Source of the DNA: Chloroflexota bacterium
Lineage (GTDB): Bacteria > Chloroflexota > Anaerolineae > Aggregatilineales > Phototrophicaceae
Length of the DNA stretch: 64,000 bases
Reading direction: 5' to 3'
Assembly: GCA_026708115.1 (NCBI GenBank)
Contig: JAPOVL010000041.1
Span: 62,001-126,000 of the forward strand
Under the pieces are notes generated by a model. The model ran no database searches. It had not been told where the DNA came from and was given only the letters and a program-made list of their open reading frames with translations. The position numbers and the translations under genes were made by a program. Shown piece by piece: positions 30,201-36,159 of this stretch (positions are counted from its first letter, which is position 1; each line of letters begins with the position of its first letter).

Positions 30201-30417
30201 GTATCCCAGCGGCTTGCACGAGAAGTTCAACGCCCTGTTTGAATCGGTGGATAGCGCCGATTATGCGCCGCCGCGTCAGGCGCTTGAGGTATTTGAGCAG
30301 CTTTCGGCGCAACTGGATGGTCATGTCGAGCGGGTGAATACGGATCTGGGCGGGAAGGTCGCGGCCTTTAATGAGACGATCCGCGGGCTGGGGCTGGGCG
30401 CGCTGGATGCGATGTGA
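27271..30417 (+). CDS. Large BNR/sortilin-type beta-propeller protein
   Basis: 1048 residues made of repeated Asp-box/BNR motifs (S-x-D-x-G-x-x-W: TTDGGQYW, SVDAGLSW, SRDGGENW, SMDGGDNW, SFNGGMSW, SEDGGREW, SFDDGENW), forming two VPS10/sortilin-like propellers, then a C-terminal region (from about residue 730) with a beta-rich segment and helical bundle (LRIRDRLSQNNELLNKLVALK). Bacterial relatives are often labelled glycosyl hydrolase, but the catalytic residues of sialidases are not evident. There is no signal peptide, unlike many relatives. GGGAGGTGAT upstream is a very strong ribosome site. Its place after two peptidases suggests a role in handling peptides, but function is unknown. Confidence 0.85.
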   Translation: MNESSTDATQAIRQQLLDNLEFRCIGPHRGGRVVAVAGDASDPMTFYFGACAGGVWKTTDGGQYWRNVSDGYFNTAAIGALTVSTADPNVIYAGTGETSIRGNVSHGDGIYKSVDAGLSWRHMGLSDTRHIGKIQVHPRDPDIVYAAALGHAFGPNSERGVFRSRDGGENWEKVLYKSDTAGSHDVSMDVNNPRILFAAIWQAQRYPHRLESGGPECGLWRSMDGGDNWEEVSRKPGLPQGVLGKIGVAISPAQTGRVWAVIEAHDGAVFRSDDYGETWMRLSEQSLLRTRPWYYMHITADTQDPDTVYVQNYSFWKSIDGGASFEAIPIPHGDDHALWIDPNNNRRMIDGNDGGACVSFNGGMSWSSIYNQPTAQLYHVCTDDQFPYHVYGSQQDNTAITVPSATIDGAIHERDWYAPGGGESGYIAIKPDDPAFVVASGPQGQRAYNDIMSLYNHRTGQVWDITVWPELYGWGVGSEGLKYRFQWTFPIMFSRHNPDLLYVASNRLHLSTDLGTSFEALSPDLTRDDPDKLRASGGPITRDNTGAEVYCTIFALAESQHEAGVLWAGTDDGLVHISEDGGREWEEITPPDLPEWALISIIDASPHEAGAAYLAATRYKLDDTRPYLYKTADYGKTWTPITNGIPDDEFTRVIREDPNRRGLLYAGTETGLYVSFDDGENWQPMGGNLPVCPIHDLVIKDQDLVVATHGRSFWILDDLAPLHQATADLTAEGARLFAPAPKVRMRDYGKFGSWYGVQDSNKLNFGRIGTSVAALEYRDDSDLPQFLNAGQNPRPGVVFCYHLAESGDQLVELIIRDTDDALIRSYSSASEADGLPAAAGLNRFHWNLRYPGAVDVDKSLASWERPDGPLVVPGEYVAELVVGAQRSRQTFEVRADPRLETTAEAFKAQKDLLLRIRDRLSQNNELLNKLVALKGQVEVWRARCDDEAVSAGVAAILADVDALLPLLINTGISESQLYPSGLHEKFNALFESVDSADYAPPRQALEVFEQLSAQLDGHVERVNTDLGGKVAAFNETIRGLGLGALDAM

Positions 30418-30463
30418 TCCGAGGCGTTTTCCTGAATTGACTCCTGGGCAGGAATGGCGCGTG

Positions 30464-30485
30464 GGAGCCCCCATGTGAGGGCTCC
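30464..30485. terminator. Stem-loop between convergent genes
   Basis: GGAGCCC (30464-30470) pairs perfectly with GGGCTCC (30479-30485). It lies between the propeller gene (+) and array copy 1 (-), and could end transcription from both. It belongs to the GAGCCC hairpin family found after each array gene. Confidence 0.6.
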
Positions 30486-30504
30486 TTGCGTGTGAAGGTA
30501 CAGG

Positions 30505-30984
30505 CTAGATCTCCCGCACCCAGAATTGGGCGCCGGCGAATAATCTTACACCCACAGTCTGTTTCTCGATTTTCCATTGAAGTTTGAAGTTATGAGATCC
30601 GGCGCTTAAGTTCCGGATCAAGTGGGTAAAACTTACAGCCTTGTCATGCGCGTCAATGTGAGCTCTTGATATACCGAATTCTGCACCTTGGCGCGTACCA
30701 TCAATATCGATGTCACAATATAGCATCGTGTTATAGGGGTCAACATTTTCCATTGAACCGTGAAAATGAACGAGCACATCTCCCCCTGTGGTGGCTAATG
30801 CCAATCTCATGTTGCTATCAACATCTGCAAACGTCTCGGTGCGACCTATTATCTCCGCTGTCGTTGTGTAGACTGCTTTTGCCGGGTTTTTCAGCGCCAC
30901 CAAGTTAGCGCCGATGGCATTCAGGTCGGCAGCAGCAACCAGTTCTCCGGTACTCCAGTCGGTTTTTGGCGTTGTCCAAGCCAT
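30505..30984 (-). CDS. Phage tail-fibre-like protein, array copy 1
   Basis: 159 residues with three recognisable parts. The N-terminus MAWTTPKTDWSTGELV followed by an ADLNAIGANL helix resembles the attachment segment of many phage tail-fibre proteins. A central beta region contains LALATTGGDVLVHFHGSM and DIDGTRQG. A conserved C-terminus has SFTHLIRNLSAGSHNFKLQW and ends AGAQFWVREI. There is no signal peptide. I know this layout from uncharacterised phage and bacterial proteins; binding to surfaces or glycans is inferred only. GGAGA lies eight bases upstream of ATG 30984. Expression probably starts at the module at 31184-31228. Confidence 0.75.
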   Translation of the reverse strand: MAWTTPKTDWSTGELVAAADLNAIGANLVALKNPAKAVYTTTAEIIGRTETFADVDSNMRLALATTGGDVLVHFHGSMENVDPYNTMLYCDIDIDGTRQGAEFGISRAHIDAHDKAVSFTHLIRNLSAGSHNFKLQWKIEKQTVGVRLFAGAQFWVREI

Positions 30985-31183
30985 TTCATGTTCTCCTTTT
31001 TTGGATTTCTTCAATTGATCGTGTAATCTCGAATGGTCCTGCCAGGAGCAGGTTGACGAATCTGTCGTGCAAGCTCGGTCTGTTACAAGCAAATTAATAC
31101 AACAGGACGATTTTACTGCGCACTTTGGAATCGGTTATCAGTAATCTGTTCTTGATCTTATCCTTTCATTTGCTGGCATACAA
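30985..31183 (-). promoter_or_regulatory. Conserved 5' leader of array copy 1
   Basis: About 200 bases separate the putative -10 box from the start codon; all four array genes have this same leader length and related sequence. It contains a small hairpin CCTGC-N5-GCAGG (31038-31052) and a purine-rich AAAGGAGAAGATC-like segment near its 5' end that looks like a ribosome site without a following gene. Confidence 0.45.
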
Positions 31184-31228
31184 TCAAATTAGCATTTGTG
31201 TTCTAACAGGGTGCGACTAAATAGTCGC
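31184..31228 (-). promoter_or_regulatory. Promoter/operator module of array copy 1
   Basis: Minus strand: palindrome GCGACTATTTAGTCGC (31228-31213), then AGAACA, then an ATGCTAATTTG box (down to 31184). It shares order and spacing with the modules at 16483, 32491, 33223 and 34197. Confidence 0.6.
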
Positions 31229-31440
31229 GTTATCAGGATACGAACGAAATCTGTATGAGTTTTATACTTACTCTAAATAATTAATTACATCGAAGGCATA
31301 TTGTATTGCCGAGGAAGCACGATCTGGATCGCCCACTGGGGTGAGTTCAGTACGGGGCGAGAGAACGCCGCCCACTACGGCTGGAAAACACTGCTACAGA
31401 CGCGCGATTTTTATGTTCAGATTTTTGGGATTGCTATACG

Positions 31441-31595
31441 TGATTACAACTGAAGCGAAGGGATCGTCAACCCAGGAGTATTTGTTGAGTTCAGCGCGCT
31501 GCTGATAAGGGGTTTGGGAGAAGCCAGCGTGAAAATGCTGGGTCGACTTAGCGACCGGGAGGCGTTTGGACTTGGGATCAATACCGATTTTGGCG
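31441..31595 (-). pseudogene. Degenerate 3' fragment of an MlrC-type gene
   Basis: On the minus strand this stretch still encodes IGIDPKSKRLPVAKSTQHF, then HAGFS, then, after a deletion of about 23 residues, PYQQ and LNKYSWVDDPFA. This is the C-terminus of the intact MlrC gene at 34502 (FGIDPGSKRLLVVKSTQHF...LNKYPWVDDPFA). The stop codon has been lost. It shows that a segment including the end of MlrC was copied into the array. The neighbouring 31229-31440 also matches 34241-34500. Confidence 0.8.
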
Positions 31596-31654
31596 TCCGT
31601 TCTCGGATGGCGGGTGAGATTTGAGCGGGCCCTGGGGCGGGGATTGCAAGTAGC

Positions 31655-31673
31655 GAGCCCTCAAGCGAAGGCT
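31655..31673 (-). repeat. GAGCCC hairpin repeat after array copy 2
   Basis: GAGCCCTCAAGCGAAGGCT followed by GGTTGATCAT: an imperfect stem-loop of the family found downstream of each VREI gene. The remainder of 31596-31799 has no gene. Confidence 0.55.
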
Positions 31674-31799
31674 GGTTGATCATGTCGCTGGCGCGACGGG
31701 GTTTCTTGCCGCGTGAGTCGAGGCGCCGGGAACGGTTGAAGTCTCGCTCGCCGGCGCCTCGCTCAGCTTTAGATTTGGTTCATCGTACGGATGGGCAGG

Positions 31800-32294
31800 C
31801 TAGAGCTCGCGCACCCAGTAGTGAGCGCCGGCTCTCATAGAGAACCTGAACGAACTTTTCCATTGGAACTTGAAGGTGTGAGAACCCGCGCTTAGGTTTT
31901 GAATCAGACGAGTGAAACTCACGATGTTATCCGCATACGCGACGCCGCTTACCCGGACCATCTGGTGCGACAGGATGCCGTTGGCTCCACCGAGACGGGT
32001 TCCATCAACCTCAACATCGAGATAGACGAATTGAGCGTCGCCGACGTTTAGCGTTCCGTCAAAGTGAACCAGAACATCTCCACCACTTGTTGTGAGTGAC
32101 AGATTCAGGTTATCACTGTCAATATCAATGAATTCGGGAATATTCGAACTGATACTGATATCCGCCGTCGTCGTGTAAGATTCGGCCGTTGAAACTCCCC
32201 TCAAGGACGCCAGGTTTTCACCAATGGCGTTCATATCGTCAGCGGTAATCAGTTCTCCGGTACTCCAGTCGGTTTTTGGCGCTGTCCAAGTCAT
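31800..32294 (-). CDS. Phage tail-fibre-like protein, array copy 2
   Basis: 164 residues of the same design as copy 1: MTWTAPKTDWSTGELI with a DDMNAIGENL helix, a central region NLSLTTSGGDVLVHFDGTL and VEVDGTRLGG, and a C-terminus SFTRLIQNLSAGSHTFKFQW ending AGAHYWVREL. The middle differs most from its paralogues while both ends are conserved, as expected for a variable recognition domain on a fixed scaffold. The frame is open to 32408, but ATG 32294 aligns with the other copies and has AAAAAAGGA upstream. Confidence 0.75.
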   Translation of the reverse strand: MTWTAPKTDWSTGELITADDMNAIGENLASLRGVSTAESYTTTADISISSNIPEFIDIDSDNLNLSLTTSGGDVLVHFDGTLNVGDAQFVYLDVEVDGTRLGGANGILSHQMVRVSGVAYADNIVSFTRLIQNLSAGSHTFKFQWKSSFRFSMRAGAHYWVREL

Positions 32295-32490
32295 TGTGTT
32301 TTCCTTTTTTGGATTTGTTGGATTGATCGTACAATCGCGAATGGTCCTGCCAGGGGCAGGTTGGCGAATCTGCCGCGCGAACTCGCTCTGAGACAAGCAG
32401 GTTGACACGACGGAAAGACTTCACTGCGTAAGTTGATATATGATCAGGAATCTTCCTTTGATCTTCTCCTTTCATTTGCTGAGACGGCGG
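32295..32490 (-). promoter_or_regulatory. Conserved 5' leader of array copy 2
   Basis: A leader of about 197 bases. The hairpin CCTGCC-AGG-GGCAGG (32346-32360) is the strongest of the four copies (six base pairs). Confidence 0.45.
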
Positions 32491-32532
32491 GATATTAGCA
32501 CATATGTTCTGAACACGCGACCCTTTAGTCGC
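32491..32532 (-). promoter_or_regulatory. Promoter/operator module of array copy 2
   Basis: Minus strand: GCGACTAAAGGGTCGC (32532-32517), AGAACATATG, TGCTAATATC (to 32491). TGTGCTAATAT reads as an extended -10 element. Confidence 0.6.
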
Positions 32533-32594
32533 GTTTTTGGGATTCGAATCAAAGATTTATGAGATTCGTACTTGCTACAAATTGTTGAGGAGTA

Positions 32595-32615
32595 GGAGCC
32601 CTCATGCGAGGGCTC
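32595..32615 (-). repeat. GAGCCC hairpin repeat after array copy 3
   Basis: GAGCCC (32596-32601) pairs with GGGCTC (32610-32615), followed by GTTAATCATGTCGCTGG. It is a member of the array hairpin family. Confidence 0.6.
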
Positions 32616-32719
32616 GTTAATCATGTCGCTGGCCGCGGCCGGGCGCCGGGAGGTGCTTGACGCGCGCTCTCCGGCGTCCTGGTCAGCTTGAGATTTGGTT
32701 CAGCGCGCGGACGGGCAGG

Positions 32720-33023
32720 CTAGATCTCGCGCACCCAGAATTGGGCGCCGGCTCTCAGCTGTGCTGCCCCTTTCCACTGAAGAACAAAGGTGTGAGATCC
32801 GGCGCTTAAACCCTGAATTAGACGAGTGAAGCTCACACATCCAATCAAATAGGCTTGGTTATTGCCGACTTGTATGAGGCCCTGGTTACCTCCTTGGCGT
32901 GTAAGCTGCAACCGACGTCTGCAGGTTTTTTAGCGCTGCAAAATTCTCGCCGATGGCATTCATGTCAGCAGCAGTCACCAATTCCCCGGTATTCCAGTCG
33001 GTTTTTGGCGTTGTCCAAGCCAT
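32720..33023 (-). pseudogene. Phage tail-fibre-like gene, array copy 3, broken by internal deletion
   Basis: From ATG 33023 the frame reads MAWTTPKTDWNTGELV, an ADMNAIGENF helix, AALKNLQTSVAAYT, then reaches a stop at 32886. The expected C-terminal half is present in another frame: LTRQGGNQG, then SFTRLIQGLSAGSHTFVLQW and AGAQFWVREI, ending at 32720. Compared with copies 1, 2 and 4, roughly 60 central residues (the GGDVLVHF region) are missing and the junction is out of frame. Promoter module, leader and ribosome site are still intact, so it is a recent loss, or a donor of end sequences. Confidence 0.8.
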
Positions 33024-33222
33024 TGTAGATTCTCCTTTTTCGAATTCGGTCACGTTCTTGCATTTACTCGAATTGTCCTACCAGGGGCAGGTTGGCGAAA
33101 CTGTCGCGCGGACTTGTCCTTTCACAGGCACTTGGCACGACGGAACGGCTTAACTGCGTACTCTGAAATCCGCCGTCAGGAATCTGTGCTTGATCTTCTC
33201 CTTTCATTTGCTGAGATGACGG
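33024..33222 (-). promoter_or_regulatory. Conserved 5' leader of array copy 3
   Basis: A leader of about 199 bases. The hairpin position (33077-33091) carries CCTACC-AGG-GGCAGG, with one mismatch that weakens the stem, in keeping with the gene being a pseudogene. Confidence 0.4.
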
Positions 33223-33264
33223 GATATTAGCACATATGTTCTCATTACGCGACCCTTTAGTCGC
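33223..33264 (-). promoter_or_regulatory. Promoter/operator module of array copy 3
   Basis: Minus strand: GCGACTAAAGGGTCGC (33264-33249), AGAACATATG, TGCTAATATC (to 33223). It is almost identical to the copy 2 module. Confidence 0.6.
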
Positions 33265-33386
33265 GTTTTCGGGATTCGAATCAAAGCTTTATGAGATTCG
33301 TACTTGTTACAAATAATTGAGCTGGTCGTTTCTTGAAGTCTCGCAAAAAACAGCGCAGTCGGCGCAACTGGTTTTCGGGGAAGCAG

Positions 33387-33406
33387 GAGCCCTCAAGCCA
33401 GGGCTC
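33387..33406 (-). repeat. GAGCCC hairpin repeat after array copy 4
   Basis: GAGCCC (33387-33392) pairs with GGGCTC (33401-33406), followed by GTTGATCATGTTGCTGG. Confidence 0.6.
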
Positions 33407-33511
33407 GTTGATCATGTTGCTGGCGCGGCCGGGCGCCGGGAGGCACTTGGCGCGTACCCACCGGCGTCCCGGTCAGCTGAGGCCTTGGGTTATCGCGAAC
33501 GAACGGGCGGG

Positions 33512-33997
33512 CTAGATCTCACGCACCCAAAACTGGGCGCCGGCATATAGCTTTACGCGTTTCCAATTTCGCCACTGAAGTTTGAAGGCGTGGGAGCCGG
33601 CGCTCAGATTCTGGATCAAACGAGTAAAACTTTGTGCACGGCGACGGCCGTATACTCCGAATCGCATGAAACCATTCTCATCATCGCCTTGCCGGTTTCC
33701 GTCGAGCACAATATCAAGACAGTTGTCCGTGTCATCACCTGATCCACGTATGAACACACCGTGAAAATGAACCAATACATCTCCACCAGCGGTGACAAGC
33801 GTTAGATTCAAGTTATGGCTGTCAATATCGGCGAATTGGGGAACATACGGCGTAGTGATGTCCGCTGTCGTTGTGTGGCTTGCGATCGTTGTTGAAAGAC
33901 GTCGCAACTCCACTAGATTCCCGCCGATGGCGTTGATATCGGCGGCAGTAACCAGTTCGCCGGTACTCCAGTCGGTTTTTGGTGTTGTCCAAGCCAT
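33512..33997 (-). CDS. Phage tail-fibre-like protein, array copy 4
   Basis: 161 residues: MAWTTPKTDWSTGELV, ADINAIGGNL helix, central NLTLVTAGGDVLVHFHGVF and IVLDGNRQGDD, then SFTRLIQNLSAGSHAFKLQW and the end AGAQFWVREI. This is the copy nearest the intact MlrC gene and may be closest to the ancestral unit. GGAGA precedes the ATG. A contribution to a surface or injection-type structure is possible, but no tail sheath, tube or baseplate genes are present in the window. Confidence 0.75.
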   Translation of the reverse strand: MAWTTPKTDWSTGELVTAADINAIGGNLVELRRLSTTIASHTTTADITTPYVPQFADIDSHNLNLTLVTAGGDVLVHFHGVFIRGSGDDTDNCLDIVLDGNRQGDDENGFMRFGVYGRRRAQSFTRLIQNLSAGSHAFKLQWRNWKRVKLYAGAQFWVREI

Positions 33998-34196
33998 TGT
34001 GTTTCTCCTTTTTTGGATTTCTTCAATTGATCGTGTAATCTCGAATGGTCCTGCCAGGAGCAGGTTGGCGAATCTGTCATTCAGGCTTGTTCTGTCACAA
34101 GTCAGCTAACACGACAGAACGATTTTACTGCGTACTTTGGAATCGGTCCTCAGCAATAGATGCTTGATCTTATCCTTTCATTTGCTGGCATGATGA
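33998..34196 (-). promoter_or_regulatory. Conserved 5' leader of array copy 4
   Basis: A leader of about 199 bases with hairpin CCTGC-N5-GCAGG at 34050-34064, closely matching the leader of copy 1. Confidence 0.45.
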
Positions 34197-34240
34197 CAAA
34201 TTAGCATGTCTGTTCTAGGAAAATGCGACTAAATAGTCGC
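34197..34240 (-). promoter_or_regulatory. Promoter/operator module of array copy 4
   Basis: Minus strand: GCGACTATTTAGTCGC (34240-34225), AGAACAGACATGCTAATTTG (34216-34197). The palindrome is identical to that of copy 1. Confidence 0.6.
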
Positions 34241-34498
34241 GTTATTGGAATACGAACTGAATTCGTATTGAATTTATACTTATTACTAATAGTATATTGC
34301 TTTTCGCTGAGCGCTTCCCTTAAGACCCATGACATTGCCGAGGGATTACTCATCCGCGCTGAGATCAACGCGAGGCAAGATCCCGTATGGGTGTGTTTCC
34401 CGGCTGCGAGCCTGCGGAATGCCAGCTATTGCAGCTGGAAAGGCAATCTCACAGATGCGCGAATTTTCTGTTCAGATTTTTGGGATCAGTGTGATTAC
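34241..34498. repeat. Repeat block between MlrC and array copy 4
   Basis: This gap matches 31229-31440 in order: an AT-rich part, an ATTGCCGAGG segment, then a GTTCAGATTTTTGGGAT segment leading into the MlrC end. No gene is visible. It marks the duplicated unit. Confidence 0.6.
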
Positions 34499-34501
34499 AG
34501 C

Positions 34502-35965
34502 TCAGGCGAAGGGATCGTCCACCCAGGGATATTTATTGAGGTCAACGCGCTGATAGGGGATTTCCGTGAAGAGCGGCGGAATGGCGCCGGGACCGGCCAT
34601 ATAGATGATCTCGTCGGCGATGGGCGAGAAGCCGGCGTAGAAATGCTGGGTTGATTTGACTACCAGCAGCCGTTTCGAACCCGGATCAATGCCGAAGTTC
34701 GAAAAGACCGTGGGACTGAGGACTTGCCCGCGACTGCTATTGACGATGATGTCGATGCCTTGGCAATGCAGAGCGACGGAATCCCCGCAGTCAATGGCTA
34801 CCGGTCCCTCGGTCTGCGTCCACTGCTGTTTCATATCGGGGATGATGCCGGCGACGGTCACGCGCAGATCGAGTGGATCGCCCGACATGGGACCCATCTT
34901 GCCGCCGAGGCGCAGATCCAGCACCGCGCCCTCACCGGCGGACATGGCCACCTGGACGGCGACCGGATCCCAGATCATGCCCAGCGCGACATCGGCCGCG
35001 CCGCGCTCGAGCAGCGCCCGCAGTGCAAAGGTGGAATCGCTGGGCGCGCCGCCGCCGGCATTGTCCGATTGGTCGGCGATGACAACCAAGCCCGATTCAC
35101 GCGCCAGAGCGCGATCGAGCGCTTCCCCCAATGGCAGTGATTTGGGAGCAAGCTGGCGCCGCATGTCGAAGAGTCTTTTGCCGAATTCACCCGCCAGTTG
35201 CGCCGCCAAAGCGGGATCGTTGTCGGTGATCGCCAGCATTTGCGTTCCACAGGTGGGCACATCGCCCCAGGGGAAACAGTGCGCCAGCGAAAGCGAGAGC
35301 ACAGCCGGGTCCTTTTCGCGCGCTTTCATGGCCTCGACGAAAGCGCGCATCGGCTCGAAGGGCGTTAGGTAGAGGCCGATCATCTTGGGGTCGAAGAGGG
35401 CCATGGTCGGTTTAGTTCTCCCCTCTGCGGCATCGGCGATGATGCTGAAGAGCTCCTCGGCGCGATCGTTGATGTCGACATGCGGATACTCCTTGAAGAT
35501 GACGACGGCGTCTGTCATATCGATCAGCGTCTGCGTGAGATCGCAGTGCAGGTCAAGTTCGACGCCGATCTTGGCATCAGGACCGACAATCTGCCGGACG
35601 CGGGTGACGATGTCGGTTTCGCAGTCGTCATAGCCTTCCGCCACCATAGCGCCATGCAGCGGGAGCAGGACGATATCGACCGGCAGGGCCGCTTCCAGCG
35701 CAATCAGCAACTCATCGCGCAGACTTTCGTAGACCGAGCGCACGGTTGTGCCCGCCGGTTGAGCAAAGGCGTAGAGACTGAATATGTAGTCCCAGCCGCG
35801 TTCCTGGCAGCGACGGCGGAAAATATTGAAGGGCCCGCCAAAGCCGCCGAGATCCATAGTTTCGTCCAAGTCGGCGGCGCGGATAACCTCGAAGTCAGCC
35901 ATGCCGGTCGGCATAGGGGAAAATGTGTTAGTCTCTGTTTCGATTCCGCCCGCGAAAACTTTCAT
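34502..35965 (-). CDS. M81-family metallopeptidase (MlrC-like)
   Basis: 487 residues, full length for the MlrC (microcystinase C) family, which in sphingomonads completes breakdown of linearised cyclic peptides. N-terminal domain: FAGGIETETNTFSP, LPLHGAMVAEGYDDCE, and the metal-ligand-like ELDLHCDLT and EYPHVD. The C-terminal domain contains IADQSDNAGGGAPSDST and ends LNKYPWVDDPFA. It probably hydrolyses small modified or D-amino-acid-containing peptides in the cytoplasm. ATG 35965 is preferred over the open extension to 36025 because it gives the family start. It is divergent from the racemase operon at 36160. A broken copy of its 3' end lies at 31441. Confidence 0.9.
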   Translation of the reverse strand: MKVFAGGIETETNTFSPMPTGMADFEVIRAADLDETMDLGGFGGPFNIFRRRCQERGWDYIFSLYAFAQPAGTTVRSVYESLRDELLIALEAALPVDIVLLPLHGAMVAEGYDDCETDIVTRVRQIVGPDAKIGVELDLHCDLTQTLIDMTDAVVIFKEYPHVDINDRAEELFSIIADAAEGRTKPTMALFDPKMIGLYLTPFEPMRAFVEAMKAREKDPAVLSLSLAHCFPWGDVPTCGTQMLAITDNDPALAAQLAGEFGKRLFDMRRQLAPKSLPLGEALDRALARESGLVVIADQSDNAGGGAPSDSTFALRALLERGAADVALGMIWDPVAVQVAMSAGEGAVLDLRLGGKMGPMSGDPLDLRVTVAGIIPDMKQQWTQTEGPVAIDCGDSVALHCQGIDIIVNSSRGQVLSPTVFSNFGIDPGSKRLLVVKSTQHFYAGFSPIADEIIYMAGPGAIPPLFTEIPYQRVDLNKYPWVDDPFA

Positions 35966-36042
35966 TAGGGACCGTCCCTTCGCTTGAATGCTGTCAAATA
36001 TAGACTTTCGCCGGGCGATGTGCAAATTATTCTGCGCCGAGT

Positions 36043-36071
36043 TTTACAAGAGCAAGTCAGCTTGCTATAAT
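36043..36071 (+). promoter_or_regulatory. Predicted strong sigma70-type promoter
   Basis: TTTACA (36043-36048), a 17-base spacer, TATAAT (36066-36071), 89 bases before the TTG start at 36160. It should drive the epimerase, hydrolase and importer operon. Confidence 0.65.
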
Positions 36072-36159
36072 TGATGGACTTTGCTCATACGCTGCTGCCG
36101 CTAACGAGCGCCACGCCTTTGTCTTTCCGAGGCATATCCGCGGCGGAAAGGACGATAAT

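Noticed and set aside
32239..32475. Short frames beginning MKGEDQ or MRGEDQ upstream of the array genes and the fibronectin gene as leader peptides
   Set aside because: The ATG belongs to a conserved CAAATGAAAGGAGAAGATC leader segment; the frames diverge and frameshift between copies, so translation is doubtful.
30505..34240. Diversity-generating retroelement or prophage
   Set aside because: The variable genes look suggestive, but no reverse transcriptase, template repeat, integrase or structural phage genes are visible in the window.
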